Of a stretch of 64,000 bases of DNA, positions 35,514 to 45,308 are shown piece after piece. Each line of letters starts with the position of its first letter. Positions within the stretch are counted from its first letter, which is position 1. The DNA lies in contig JAFMIR010000005.1 in NCBI GenBank assembly GCA_017853885.1, positions 78,657 to 142,656 of the forward strand, in the 5' to 3' direction. Position numbers and translations under genes: made by a program. The notes beneath the pieces were generated by a model. It worked only from the letters and a program-made list of their open reading frames with translations. It did not search any database and was not told where the DNA came from. This DNA comes from Prosthecobacter sp. GTDB taxonomy: Bacteria > Verrucomicrobiota > Verrucomicrobiia > Verrucomicrobiales > Verrucomicrobiaceae.

Positions 35514-35933
35514 TTAGAACTGGTCCACAAGGTAGCGGATGAGATCCGTCGAAGTCACGATGCCGACCAGTTTGCCGCCGTTTACAATAGGAAGAGAATG
35601 AAAATGGCTCTTGGCGAGGATTTCGGCTGCTTCACGTACGGTTCCGCTTTCAGCAAGAGTCACCGGGTCTTTTTTCATCACCTGCTCCAAGGTAAGTGTG
35701 TGGTCGAGGGTAGCGTCTTCAGCCCGTGCATCGGTTCCAAAAGTGTCTGCGAAGCTCACGCGAAGAATGTCGCTCCATGTGATGATGCCGATCAGTTGAT
35801 CTCCATTGACCACGGGAATGTGATGCACGCCGTGTTGGCGTGCGAGGGTGCGCACCTTGGAGATCGGGTCGCCGTGATGCACAGTGACGACATTACGTGA
35901 CATGAGGTGGGAGATGGGATCGTTACGTTTCAT
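35514..35933 (-). CDS. Two-CBS-domain protein
   Basis: A 139-residue protein built of two CBS motifs (about residues 1-60 and 78-139; the repeated HIPVVNGDQLIGIITWSDILR and SLPIVNGGKLVGIVTSTDLIRYL). A pair of this kind binds adenine nucleotides. No catalytic domain is fused. The start ATG at 35933 is chosen over one 72 bases upstream. The dtd gene follows in the opposite direction of numbering, 89 bases upstream. Confidence 0.9.
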   Translation of the reverse strand: MKRNDPISHLMSRNVVTVHHGDPISKVRTLARQHGVHHIPVVNGDQLIGIITWSDILRVSFADTFGTDARAEDATLDHTLTLEQVMKKDPVTLAESGTVREAAEILAKSHFHSLPIVNGGKLVGIVTSTDLIRYLVDQF

Positions 35934-36022
35934 GCGACAGGTTCGGTATGTGGCGGCATCCTGCTGAGGCTTTGCCTTGCTGCTCCACCTGTCTTGGGAA
36001 TGCATGAGTGCATGTTGCGCTC

Positions 36023-36475
36023 TTACTCGCGAGCCCTCGAATCGATCACAATCGTCACAGGACCATCGTTGATGAGAGAGACCTTCATGTCCGCACCAAA
36101 AATACCGCGTTGCACAGGCTTGCCAGTGTCCATTTCTAGCGCGTGAATGAACTGCTCGTAAAGAGGCATGGCCTGCTCTGGTCGTGCGGCGCGGATGAAG
36201 CTGGGGCGGTTGCCTTTTTTCGTGCTCCCATGCAGTGTGAATTGGCTGACAACGAGCAAGCCTCCCGCGATGTCCTTTAGGCTCAGGTTCATCTTACCTT
36301 CGGTATCACTGAAGAGGCGCATCTGGGTAACTTTGGGAACCAGCCAACGAATGTCTTCCACAGAGTCGGTATTCTCAATACCGCAGAGAATCATAAGACC
36401 AATGCCGATGCTGCCTGTGGCGATGCCATCGACGGTCACAGAGGCCTTGGAGACGCGTTGGATGACAAGGCGCAT
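36023..36475 (-). CDS. dtd: D-aminoacyl-tRNA deacylase
   Basis: A 150-residue enzyme that removes D-amino acids from mischarged tRNAs. The active-site signatures [17 protein letters not shown] and [10 protein letters not shown] are present, and the N-terminal sequence [15 protein letters not shown] is typical. The gene lies 8 bases downstream of the carrier-like gene and probably shares its transcript. It is an ordinary housekeeping gene. Confidence 0.96.
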   Translation of the reverse strand: MRLVIQRVSKASVTVDGIATGSIGIGLMILCGIENTDSVEDIRWLVPKVTQMRLFSDTEGKMNLSLKDIAGGLLVVSQFTLHGSTKKGNRPSFIRAARPEQAMPLYEQFIHALEMDTGKPVQRGIFGADMKVSLINDGPVTIVIDSRARE

Positions 36476-36483
36476 GTGGGAGC

Positions 36484-36963
36484 TCAGTCCGGGCGTCGGT
36501 CAAAGGTCGATTTAACGCGGTCGAGCGTCATCGTGGCCCAGTTGCCCACGCCTGGTTCGTCCGCCTCGGTGGAGCCCGTGACGTGCAGGCGGCGGATGTA
36601 GTATTTATCTAGAAACTCGATGACGCGTTCCGAGGCACCCAAAACAGCACGGTGGATATGCAGAACGGGTTTTTTCTGTTTCTTCGCATAGGTAGAGGCC
36701 TTCATGGCGGGGCCGGTGGCCTTCGGTCCGATCGTGAAAACAAGGGTAGCCTCTGAGTCGCGCACATTCGATTCCACACTCTCGAGAATGGCGGGCCCAG
36801 CGGTTTCCTTGAGGCGATACTTCGGATCCAAGGGATCCGTGCCGGTAAGTGTGCCCTGTGGGCACCAGCCTCCGTGGGGAAGGTTGTTGGTGATGGCCCA
36901 GTCGAGCACGGCGCGGTCCACACCGACTTGGGAGCTGGTAATGAGAGAGATCTTGAAGGGCAT
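36484..36963 (-). CDS. Putative molybdenum carrier / SLOG-fold protein
   Basis: A 159-residue Rossmann-like protein of the molybdenum carrier-like family. It has the N-terminal [15 protein letters not shown], a GGWCPQG loop with the acidic [10 protein letters not shown] that follows, and TIGPKATGP in the middle. Related SLOG proteins bind nucleotide ligands. The start ATG at 36963 ([14 protein letters not shown]) is preferred to a much longer upstream reading. It ends 8 bases before dtd. The molybdenum assignment of this family is weak, so I treat the call as a fold prediction. Confidence 0.7.
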   Translation of the reverse strand: MPFKISLITSSQVGVDRAVLDWAITNNLPHGGWCPQGTLTGTDPLDPKYRLKETAGPAILESVESNVRDSEATLVFTIGPKATGPAMKASTYAKKQKKPVLHIHRAVLGASERVIEFLDKYYIRRLHVTGSTEADEPGVGNWATMTLDRVKSTFDRRPD

Positions 36964-37113
36964 GGTGTTGTCAAAGAAGCAGAAAAAGTTAGGGATGGCA
37001 GCAGAAAGTGCAGGGAGGGGCAGGGAATTTCGAGGTATGCCTTCGCAGTTGCGCTTTGGAAGGGCCTCCGCCATTGCTTGCGCCCGTTTGCCTAACCCCA
37101 ACCTGCCCCTGTC

Positions 37114-38433
37114 ATGACTTCGTCCAGCTCTCCCCGCGTCATCCAAGTCGGCCTCGCCGGTTTCGGAAATGTCGGTGCGGGCGTTTACAAGAATTTGGAG
37201 AAAAACCGTGCCCTAATCACCCAGCGGACTGGGGCGGACATCCGAGTGGCGAGAATCGCTGTGCGGGATTTGACGCGTAAACGCGATGTGGCAGTGCCGA
37301 CGGCGCTTTTGACGACACGTTGGCAGGAGCTGGTGGATGACGCCTCCATTCCGGTGATCGTGGAGTTGATCGGCGGGACGACCACAGCTTACGAAATGGT
37401 CTGCGCAGCCCTGCGAGCCAAAAAAATCGTCGTCACTGGCAACAAGGCACTCCTTGCGGAGCGTGGCCAGGAGCTTTTTGCCCTTGCTGAGCAGTGCGGC
37501 GTGCCAATTTACTTCGAGGCGGCTGTGGCCGGTGGCATTCCCATTATTCAGGTGCTGCAGGAAGGCTTGGTGGGGAACCACATCCGTTCCATTCACGGTA
37601 TCATCAACGGCACCTGCAATTACATTCTCACCCGCATGAGCCAAGCGGGACTCAGTTATGAGGATGCGCTGCAGGAGGCTCAGCAAAAGGGTTTTGCCGA
37701 GGCGGATCCATATCTCGATGTGAGTGGCTGGGACGCGGCGCACAAAGCAATCATTCTGGCGAGCCTAAGCTACGGTTTTTGGATTCCACCGGAAAAAATC
37801 TGCGTCGAAGGGGTGGATCGCGTGAGCATCACGGATTTCAAGTTTGCCGAGCGCCTTGGCTACACGATCAAACTGCTCTCGGTCATTCGGGCTGATGAAA
37901 ATGGTCTTGTTGAGGTGCGCACGCAGCCCACGCTCGTCCCGCTCAGCCATGTTCTCGCTAGCGTGAGCGGCAGCTTCAACGCCGTGTTGGTGAATGGTGA
38001 CATCGTGGGTGAAACCCTTTTTTACGGACGCGGCGCAGGTCAGGACCCTACGAGCAGCAGTGTCATTAGCGACCTCTGCGAGGCTGCTGCCGTGCTTATG
38101 CATGGCGCACGCCACAGCGGCTTCGTGCCGCACGGCCTCTACGGCAGGTCCAAACCTGTCGATGACACGGTTTCACATCACTACCTGCGTCTTACGGTCA
38201 ATGATGTACCCGGCGTGCTCGCACAAGTGGCCACCGAGCTTGGTCAGCGTGGCATCGGCATCTCCAGCGTGCTGCAGCCCGAAGACCTCGAATCCACCAC
38301 GGGCGAGACTTCTCTGGTTCTCATGGTCCACGACGCGCGCGTTGGCGATATGAAGCAGGCCCTTGCAGCTCTTCGCAGCCTTTCTTGTGTCTGCGGTGAG
38401 CCGACATGGATGCGCGTGGAAACGCTGCAATAG
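37114..38433 (+). CDS. hom: Homoserine dehydrogenase
   Basis: A 439-residue NAD(P)H enzyme that makes homoserine on the way to Thr, Met and Ile. The Rossmann motif GLAGFGNVGAG lies at the N terminus. The catalytic core signature GIINGTCNYILTRM and AEADPYLDVSGWDAAHKAIILA (with the catalytic Lys) is seen, and the C-terminal ACT domain (DVPGVLAQVATELGQRGIGISSVLQ) is complete. It is a monofunctional enzyme, not fused to aspartokinase. It starts 150 bases from the divergent carrier-like gene. The following gap (38434-38719, 286 bases) shows no gene. Confidence 0.96.
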   Translation: MTSSSSPRVIQVGLAGFGNVGAGVYKNLEKNRALITQRTGADIRVARIAVRDLTRKRDVAVPTALLTTRWQELVDDASIPVIVELIGGTTTAYEMVCAALRAKKIVVTGNKALLAERGQELFALAEQCGVPIYFEAAVAGGIPIIQVLQEGLVGNHIRSIHGIINGTCNYILTRMSQAGLSYEDALQEAQQKGFAEADPYLDVSGWDAAHKAIILASLSYGFWIPPEKICVEGVDRVSITDFKFAERLGYTIKLLSVIRADENGLVEVRTQPTLVPLSHVLASVSGSFNAVLVNGDIVGETLFYGRGAGQDPTSSSVISDLCEAAAVLMHGARHSGFVPHGLYGRSKPVDDTVSHHYLRLTVNDVPGVLAQVATELGQRGIGISSVLQPEDLESTTGETSLVLMVHDARVGDMKQALAALRSLSCVCGEPTWMRVETLQ

Positions 38434-38719
38434 CGGGTGTCTCTTCACGCAAGTCGGGACGTCTTATGCGGCGTAGTAGGGCTGAGTCAAACTCTGCCCC
38501 AAGTGCCACGAGGAGTTCATGCTTCGCCTCGCCCAAACCAAAGAGCAGTAGCCTCTGATGGTAGATGGGCTTGAGATTCACTGCAGTGGTTGCGTGCGAA
38601 ACGCTGCGCCGGTAGACGGGGCATGTCGACCACACGACGTGAATCGAGGCTCTCTGCTCGAGCACGTGCAAGTCTTGAGTTCGTCTTCTGGAGTGATGAA
38701 GAGCTGGCTAAGCGTGCCG

Positions 38720-39757
38720 TTAAACGAGCTCGCTGATTTTCACGGGTCGACCGCCCTGTTCAGCGCTCTTATCTGCGGCGAAGATTACTTCAAAAGACTT
38801 CAGAGATTCGTCAAAGCTAGTAAGTGGCATGGGCTTACCGGCATCCAAGGCATCGAAGAAGGCCTGAAACTGGCTTTGATAAGGATGGTCACTCACGTCC
38901 CCGGAATCGAGCATCTTCATGGACAACTTGCTCCAAGAGTGCTTGTCAGTGTGCAGCTTCATGGAATGGAATTTATCATCGAGCAGGCTGCCCTGGCTTC
39001 CGCAGAGATGAGTGTGGAAGTAGTAGGGCTGGAGGCAGTCCACAATGGCGGCGGATTTGCCGACCGCGCCGTTTTTGAAACGGATGATGGTTGTGCTGCT
39101 CGTGTCATATTCGTAGGGCTTGAAAATCTCGCTGCTGCTGCGGGTAGAAAAAGAGGAGACGCTCTCCACTTCGCTGCCCATGACCATGAGCAGGGCATCG
39201 AGCGCGTGACATCCGGCGGTCAGGAGAGCGCTACCCCCGTCTTTTTTGCCAGTATTCCAGCGAAACTGGCCATACCACGGACCGATGCCGTGGTAGTAAT
39301 CGACCTCACCGTAGTGGAGACTGCCAAGCAGGCCTTCGTCAATGAGAGCCTTGGTGACTTGGAACTGGTTGGAGAAACGGCACTCAAAGCATACGCAGCC
39401 CTGTACGCCATTGCCCTTGGCGGCCGCGGCAATTTCACGCACTTCCTGAAGACTGTTTGCCATTGGTTTTTCAAGGATGATGTGCTTCTTCGCATTCGCA
39501 GCGGCCACTGCCTGGTCGCGGTGCTGGCTGGGGTAGCTGGTGATATCCACGACATGGATGGAAGGATCGGCCAACATGGCTTCCAAGTTCTGGTAGCTCT
39601 TGATCTTGCCACCATGCTTGGCACTGAGTTCGGCATCGTCGAGCTTACGGGAAGAGTAGATGGCTGTGACTTGGCCCTGCGTGGTTTTGTTGATTGCTTC
39701 GATGTGGGCGGTGGCCGCCCAGCCGTATCCGATGATGCCGACGTTGTATTTTTTCAT
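38720..39757 (-). CDS. Gfo/Idh/MocA-family oxidoreductase
   Basis: A 345-residue NAD(P)-dependent dehydrogenase for sugars or related polyols. The nucleotide motif GIIGYGWAATAH is at the N terminus. The catalytic Lys is in the EKP motif (HIILEKPMAN). A second signature, HALDALLMVMG, belongs to the C-terminal domain. No Tat signal is seen, so the enzyme is probably cytoplasmic. The start ATG at 39757 (MKKYNVGIIGYGWA) is chosen over one far upstream. Many such genes occur in PVC genomes; the substrate is unknown. Confidence 0.9.
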   Translation of the reverse strand: MKKYNVGIIGYGWAATAHIEAINKTTQGQVTAIYSSRKLDDAELSAKHGGKIKSYQNLEAMLADPSIHVVDITSYPSQHRDQAVAAANAKKHIILEKPMANSLQEVREIAAAAKGNGVQGCVCFECRFSNQFQVTKALIDEGLLGSLHYGEVDYYHGIGPWYGQFRWNTGKKDGGSALLTAGCHALDALLMVMGSEVESVSSFSTRSSSEIFKPYEYDTSSTTIIRFKNGAVGKSAAIVDCLQPYYFHTHLCGSQGSLLDDKFHSMKLHTDKHSWSKLSMKMLDSGDVSDHPYQSQFQAFFDALDAGKPMPLTSFDESLKSFEVIFAADKSAEQGGRPVKISELV

Positions 39758-39876
39758 GGTGGGGAAGAATGCATTCCAGCCGCAGGCCGGAAAGGTGTCA
39801 ACCTGATACCTAGCGAGCGTGGCGGATGTTTCAAAGACTGGCACAAGGTCTCGATTCGCGCTAAACGAAGGTTCGA

Positions 39877-42000
39877 ATGCGGTTTGCCCTCCCCGTCCTG
39901 TTTTTGATGCTGACATGGCTTCATGCGGCAAAGCCTCGCTGTTGGCGCTTGGGCGCTACTGCGGAGCCGCTCACCTTGCACGCCTCCGGCTTTCGCCTAG
40001 TTGTAGTCAGCGCGGAGCATGGAGGCGGTGTGCTAAAGCTTCGGGCGGGCCTGCAAAACATTTCGCCAGGAGCTGCAAGGCTGCCGTTGTTGGTTGAGCA
40101 GCAGCTTGTCATGCTGCGAAGTGCCTCCGAGGGACCAAGCGTGCCATGCTCGGATATGGGTGCATCGTGGCGTGGAGGACTGCGGGAGTTGCTACGGTCC
40201 GGTGAGGCGGCTTTCACCGATCTGATGTTTCCATGGAGCGAAAAAGATTTGCATGGAACGCTTGTCTTAGAGCTCGGCTCGCATTCACCGCTGAAATTCC
40301 GGCTCGACGAGGCAGGCACTTTCACCGCGCCGGACCTGAGACGCACGGAGGGTCGTATCATGACCCTGGATGCCGCGCTTGAACCGCTCCATGCGGGCAA
40401 TCAGCACATTCGCCTGCACTTGGGCCAGATGCGATGCGCAGATGGTGCGCTCACGATCGAGGTTGGTTTCATCAACATCGCCCGATTTCCCTTCATGATG
40501 GAACGTTGCCCTGGCGGCAACGAGGCCATGATCTTGGGTAGTGACGGCCATCCCCTGCGTCTGCGGGAGGTGCGTGGCGGTATTGTTCAGCGGATCGCAC
40601 CAATCGGTTCATGGACACCCGGTGACGAAAACAGGGGTATTCTACGCTTTGAGATGCCGCATCCACATGTGGCCTCATCCTTATGCTTTCGTTTTCCCGG
40701 CTATCCGGATCTCCCGCTTCGGTGGGACGAGAAAAAGGCTGTTTGGGATGTGGACCACGCCAGCAAGCAAACGGAGGTGATGACTACTGCGCGATGGCAT
40801 ACCATCACGGAACAGAAGCTTTTTGAGAACGTTGCTGCATTCTGGAGAGACATTTCTCGCCATGTGCGTGAAGGACGATTTAAGCAGGCACAAGAGCGTT
40901 TTGATTTCAATCAGCCTTGCGAGCTTTTTCATCAGATTGAGGGCATTTCGTTCGATGCGTTTGAAATCCAGCCCTTGGCGGAACAAGCGCTTAGCCTCGA
41001 ACATGGCGAGCTGCGCGCGTTGGCGTTGCGTTTGAACTACCGACTTAAAGGCCAGCACGGCGGCAATGGTTTCTATCTTGGCATGCTCGTGCGCATGAGC
41101 GCAGCTGTGGATGGAGGGTGGCGGGTCAAAGCACTCCGTTTTTCCGGCGGGCCACCTTTCTGGAGCCGTGGTTACACACGTGTTTTGGGAACGCCGCATA
41201 TTCTCGTCTTGCATAAGGACCGCCCGGCGGATGTTTTTGACGCACGTCAGTTGGCCGGGGCGTTCGAGCAGGCTTGGTCATATCTTTCCAACCTACGATT
41301 GCCGATGAGTGGCACCTATGTCGGCTTTCTCTGCTCCGATGAGGGTGACTTCGAGCTTCTCACCGGCGCTGAATCGGGGGGGCTTAGTGGAGCTGTGCCA
41401 GGTGTGACGATTGAAGAAAAGGGGCGCTTGCGCACCTACAACCTTGCCATGTACGCTAATAGGCAAGGCCTGCGTTCCCATCGACTGTTTTCTAGGAGTC
41501 CGCACGATCAGCAGGCCATGATAGAGCACGAACTCGTACATCTCGCCCTTGGCGAGTGGTCGCGTGCCTGGACGCCAGGCTGGCTCGCCGAGGGCATCGC
41601 GGTATATTTCTCCTCGGAAAAATTCACTCAACATGCAGGCTCGGTCATGCAAGCGATGCGCAAGGGCATGAACCTCGAGGAGCTCACCCGTCATGGAACA
41701 CTGCGCCGAGAAAACGACGTGCTCGCCCTGCGCTTCAATCGCTACATGTTCAGTGCTTATGCAGTGGAGTGGATCGCAAAGACTTATGGTGAGAAGCGGC
41801 TCATCGAATTCTACCGCGCCTATGCAGATGAATACCCTGACATATGGAAACGCCCCTCAGGCGGCATGGATTACGACAATGAGGAAGGGCCTGCCAAGCA
41901 GGCCGCTCGCCTTGAGTTAACAGAACGGCTGCTCAAGAAGCATCTTGGCGTCGATCTAGACTACATCGAATCTCATGTGGCCGCTGGGGTGAAGCGGTGA
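39877..42000 (+). CDS. Large secreted gluzincin-type metallopeptidase
   Basis: A 707-residue protein with a signal peptide (MRFALPVLFLMLTWLHAA). The zinc motif HELVH is at residues 551-555, and the third ligand Glu572 is in GWLAEGIAVYF. This is the layout of the peptidase MA / M1-like clan. The N-terminal 500 residues are beta-rich with no domain I know, with Gly-rich and aromatic motifs. The C terminus (residues about 600-707) is helical. The catalytic region is most probably extracellular. Its target is unknown. The gene stands between a divergent oxidoreductase and the 5-formyl-THF ligase, 49 bases before the latter. Confidence 0.75.
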   Translation: MRFALPVLFLMLTWLHAAKPRCWRLGATAEPLTLHASGFRLVVVSAEHGGGVLKLRAGLQNISPGAARLPLLVEQQLVMLRSASEGPSVPCSDMGASWRGGLRELLRSGEAAFTDLMFPWSEKDLHGTLVLELGSHSPLKFRLDEAGTFTAPDLRRTEGRIMTLDAALEPLHAGNQHIRLHLGQMRCADGALTIEVGFINIARFPFMMERCPGGNEAMILGSDGHPLRLREVRGGIVQRIAPIGSWTPGDENRGILRFEMPHPHVASSLCFRFPGYPDLPLRWDEKKAVWDVDHASKQTEVMTTARWHTITEQKLFENVAAFWRDISRHVREGRFKQAQERFDFNQPCELFHQIEGISFDAFEIQPLAEQALSLEHGELRALALRLNYRLKGQHGGNGFYLGMLVRMSAAVDGGWRVKALRFSGGPPFWSRGYTRVLGTPHILVLHKDRPADVFDARQLAGAFEQAWSYLSNLRLPMSGTYVGFLCSDEGDFELLTGAESGGLSGAVPGVTIEEKGRLRTYNLAMYANRQGLRSHRLFSRSPHDQQAMIEHELVHLALGEWSRAWTPGWLAEGIAVYFSSEKFTQHAGSVMQAMRKGMNLEELTRHGTLRRENDVLALRFNRYMFSAYAVEWIAKTYGEKRLIEFYRAYADEYPDIWKRPSGGMDYDNEEGPAKQAARLELTERLLKKHLGVDLDYIESHVAAGVKR

Positions 42001-42049
42001 TCACGAATCGTTGGTTGACCGGTCACATGGCCACGCGTCCTTTCGCCGT

Positions 42050-42595
42050 ATGGAATCCAAAATCGAGCTCCGCCAGCGCATGCGACAAGGTCTTCGCGAG
42101 GTGCCCTCAGCGGCAAGCGAGGCTCTTATCGCCGTGCTGAAGCATCACGCCATCTCGTGGCAGGCAGGAAACACCATCGCCATCTACGGAGGTTTGCGTG
42201 GAGAGCCGGATCTCGTCGGCGGCTTTTTGCCGTGGCTGTGCGAAAACGGGCACAAGGCCGTGTTGTTCACCATCGAGAGTGAAAGTCTCGTTCCGCGCCT
42301 TGTGCGCAAGCCTGCCGACATCATCCGCAATCGTTTCGGAGTTTGGGAAGCGAGCAGCGACTGCAAGCCAATTGAGATAGCGTCACTGGATGTGATCATC
42401 GTGCCGGGTCTCGCTTTCTCAACGCAGCACCTCACGCGTCTTGGGCGCGGCGGCGGCTACTACGACCGCTTGCTCGCTCATCCTGAATGCAAGGCAAGAC
42501 GCATCGCCCTAGCGCATTCGTTTCAGCTCATCGACGAGCTGCCCGTCGAGCCACATGATCAAAGGGTGCACGAGATCCTCACTTCAGGCTCTTGA
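42050..42595 (+). CDS. 5-formyltetrahydrofolate cyclo-ligase
   Basis: A 181-residue enzyme that converts 5-formyl-THF to 5,10-methenyl-THF with ATP. The signatures AIYGGLRGEPDL, VIIVPGLAFSTQHLTRLGRGGGYYDRLL (with the diagnostic GRGGGYYDR) and a basic N terminus that binds ATP (ELRQRMRQGL) are present. The ATG at 42050 is preferred to a TTG 39 bases upstream. The 3' end overlaps the convergent cytochrome gene by 17 bases (42579-42595). Confidence 0.93.
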   Translation: MESKIELRQRMRQGLREVPSAASEALIAVLKHHAISWQAGNTIAIYGGLRGEPDLVGGFLPWLCENGHKAVLFTIESESLVPRLVRKPADIIRNRFGVWEASSDCKPIEIASLDVIIVPGLAFSTQHLTRLGRGGGYYDRLLAHPECKARRIALAHSFQLIDELPVEPHDQRVHEILTSGS

Positions 42596-45188
42596 TGTAT
42601 AAGATCAGGCTGTCGATCTGCGAATCATTCAAGATGCCCGCGTAGATTGGCATGCCGGTGTCGAACTTTTCGAAGCCTTTCACCACTTTCGCGCTCGGAT
42701 TTACAATCGACTCTCGCAGGTAGTTCTCATCGGCCTTCACCTTGCCTTTCACGCCTTTGGCAATGTCTCGCTCAGTGCCAAAAAGACCTTTCCAACTCGG
42801 CCCCACCTTGCCCACGAGTGTGCCATCCGTGCTGTGGCAGGCCATACAGCCAAACATTTGATACAAGCGCTCACCTTCCTCGATGGTCGGATTCACCGCC
42901 GCAGCCACGGCTGATTTGCGCGGTGTGAGGTCAATCTTCAATTCGCGCTCAAAGCCCAGCTTGGCTGCGTCGAAGGGCATCAGTTCCCATGGCGAAAAAT
43001 ACGCCGTGTTCGCCGCCTTGAGCCCGTCTGCGCTTTGCAGTCCCCAGCCCACGCGCATTTGATGGCAAGTCTTCATCTCCGGGAAGGCCACCAGCACGCT
43101 TTGGCCATCGGTGCTGAGATAGGCGCTGCTCGCGTTCAGCCATTCCTGGCCATTGCTGCCATCCAGCTTCAAATGTGGACTGCCATACTCCGGCGTGCGC
43201 TTGTAGTTCCAACGCTCCGCGCTGTAGCTCTCGGGGTTCGTCGCCAGCTTCGCATCCAGCTTCGCGTTGAAGCGCAAAACAACGCCTTTGTCCGTCGGTG
43301 TGACCTCTTGCAGCAGCACGCGCGGCTTTCCGGTCCACCGCATACGGGCCAGGCCGCTCAAACGCTTCACCACCGTGCCCCACACTTGGAAACCGGTCAC
43401 ATAAAGCTGCCCGTCCGCTGGATTCACGATGGCGTTCAGCGTCGGGAAATCGAACTCACGCGAGAAACTCACCACCGCCGCCTGTGGCTTCTTAAAGTGC
43501 GTGTTTTGCAGCACGCGGAACAACTCCGGCCGGTTGTAGCCAATGTGGATCAATTCGCCATCCACCGGCCCCATCTTCGAGCCGAGCAACCACGTCTGCG
43601 TCACCCCGCTCGGGTTCACCGGATGCGGCAGCCACGTCAGAGGATCGGCGATGGTTTCCGGATACTTCTCCTTATCCGCGATGGTTGGCAGATGGCCGTA
43701 AAACTGATGATCGCGGATGATGTGCAGCGGCGTGGAAGGCACATAATGCCCCTGCTGATCACTCGCCGTGACGAGTCCCGTTTGCGCATTCACGCCAATG
43801 AACGGCTGGCGCAATCCATAGCCGATCACCTCAAACGACTTCCCATCCGCGGCCACTTTGATCACCGTGCCATTGTGCTTCCCACGCGTCGTGCCCTCCT
43901 GGCCACCTTTGGAGATGTAGAGCTCGCCTTTAGGCCCTAGCTTCATCGAATTCGGAAACTCCCGGGTTTCCGCCGTCTGCGCGAAGAGGTTGCAGAACAT
44001 CTCATAGCGGTCGCATTGCTTGTCGTCGTTCGAATCAACAAGCTTCCAGATGCCGTTGCGGTCGAAAACGAGGATCTCGCCATCACGCGACACGATGCTC
44101 ATCGGCTCATGCAGTCCGCTCGCGAAGCGTTTCCACGTCACCGCCTCCAAATCGCCCTTCAAACCTGAAATCAGCCACACATCTCCGTCAAAAGTCACAC
44201 CCGCCGCATCGCCCTGATCATTCAAAAAAGCAAGGTCTGCCAACCTCACATTGCGCTTCCATGGATTCGGCACTGGCAGCGGGATGTCGTCGATGACGTA
44301 AGCGTCGGTCTTTTGTGAGAGTGCCGCCTTAATGGTGTGGGTTTGGGGCCATGTCACATGCCTTTCCCCTTCGTTTGGATGAGAGCTTGTCTCTCCATCC
44401 TCGATGGGTTTTCCGATGCTTATGCCGAACTCAACGTCCGAATTCGATGGAGACAGCATAACCAGCTGAACTCCATTCTCAGTCTGCATTGTCCATCCTT
44501 TGGAACTCGAGCACAGAACTTCCAAGGAATCGTCGCTCTTGCCGGCAATCACGGTCAGTCTTCCTGAATGAGGCGGCACATGAAACCATCGAGTCACATG
44601 TTTCCCATCGGAACCGCCTCTTGCCACCCACTCGGTGATCTTCAAATCCGCAACCGAGTACTCAAGAGCGATACCAGTCGGCCTCTGCAAGGATGCGGTC
44701 AAAAACTGCCCTAAAGGCCCCCGTCCAACCTCCTCTTTGCTCGGCGCAGGCTCTCTCGGATCGGCGAAGTTCGGCTTCTCACCGACCTGCCAGCCCGGAT
44801 AGATCCCATTCGCCAGCCACACCTTGCCAATCGGTTTCGGCAGGTCCTCCTGGCCGTCCTTGGTCTTCTGACCGGCGACGTGATACGAGCCGGGGGCGAG
44901 CGCGGCGGGCGTGACGGGTGGTTTGCCGGGTTCGCCTTCCCAGATGCAGGCGATGCGGAGGAGATCGGTGTCGAAGCAGGCCCAGAGATTGTGACCGAGG
45001 TTTAGGATAAGACCGCGGGGCGTGAGATTGTCTTTCGCAAAACCTCCACCAACCTCGCGACAGTCCAGCACGCTGCTAAAGAACGCAAAATCCTTCTCCA
45101 CGAAGTCACTCCACGGCGAATCCGCCGCCTTCTCGGCAAGAAGCGAGGTGACAAAGGCAACAAAAGTAAAGCAGGCAGTCAACTTCAT
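42579..45188 (-). CDS. Secreted c-type cytochrome with a large propeller-like region
   Basis: An 869-residue protein with a signal peptide (MKLTACFTFVAFVTSLLAEKA). The central part (about residues 300-650) contains repeated beta-propeller strands (SMKLGPKGELYISKGGQ, ELYVTGF-type runs), related to the glucose-sorbosone dehydrogenase/NHL propellers. The C terminus (about 760-869) has one haem motif, CMACH, followed by GPSWKGLFG, a mono-haem cytochrome c domain with the Met region (GMPIYAGIL). This fusion is typical of PVC dehydrogenase-like secreted proteins. It could oxidise a sugar or polymer outside the cell. It diverges from the next gene (45309) by 120 bases. Confidence 0.82.
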   Translation of the reverse strand: MKLTACFTFVAFVTSLLAEKAADSPWSDFVEKDFAFFSSVLDCREVGGGFAKDNLTPRGLILNLGHNLWACFDTDLLRIACIWEGEPGKPPVTPAALAPGSYHVAGQKTKDGQEDLPKPIGKVWLANGIYPGWQVGEKPNFADPREPAPSKEEVGRGPLGQFLTASLQRPTGIALEYSVADLKITEWVARGGSDGKHVTRWFHVPPHSGRLTVIAGKSDDSLEVLCSSSKGWTMQTENGVQLVMLSPSNSDVEFGISIGKPIEDGETSSHPNEGERHVTWPQTHTIKAALSQKTDAYVIDDIPLPVPNPWKRNVRLADLAFLNDQGDAAGVTFDGDVWLISGLKGDLEAVTWKRFASGLHEPMSIVSRDGEILVFDRNGIWKLVDSNDDKQCDRYEMFCNLFAQTAETREFPNSMKLGPKGELYISKGGQEGTTRGKHNGTVIKVAADGKSFEVIGYGLRQPFIGVNAQTGLVTASDQQGHYVPSTPLHIIRDHQFYGHLPTIADKEKYPETIADPLTWLPHPVNPSGVTQTWLLGSKMGPVDGELIHIGYNRPELFRVLQNTHFKKPQAAVVSFSREFDFPTLNAIVNPADGQLYVTGFQVWGTVVKRLSGLARMRWTGKPRVLLQEVTPTDKGVVLRFNAKLDAKLATNPESYSAERWNYKRTPEYGSPHLKLDGSNGQEWLNASSAYLSTDGQSVLVAFPEMKTCHQMRVGWGLQSADGLKAANTAYFSPWELMPFDAAKLGFERELKIDLTPRKSAVAAAVNPTIEEGERLYQMFGCMACHSTDGTLVGKVGPSWKGLFGTERDIAKGVKGKVKADENYLRESIVNPSAKVVKGFEKFDTGMPIYAGILNDSQIDSLILYIKSLK

Positions 45189-45308
45189 GGCAGGGCAACA
45201 GGAAACACGGCTAGCGCCTCCTGTCTGTCAAAGAACCTGAGCTATGCTTTTGAAGCTAGAACACGCTCTCGCGAGAAACCACCTTCACACTGCGTTCCCA
45301 CTCGCTGT

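Noticed and set aside
38558..39907. 449-codon open frame on the plus strand
   Set aside because: It is antisense to the Gfo/Idh/MocA gene, whose frame has the nucleotide motif and EKP motif.
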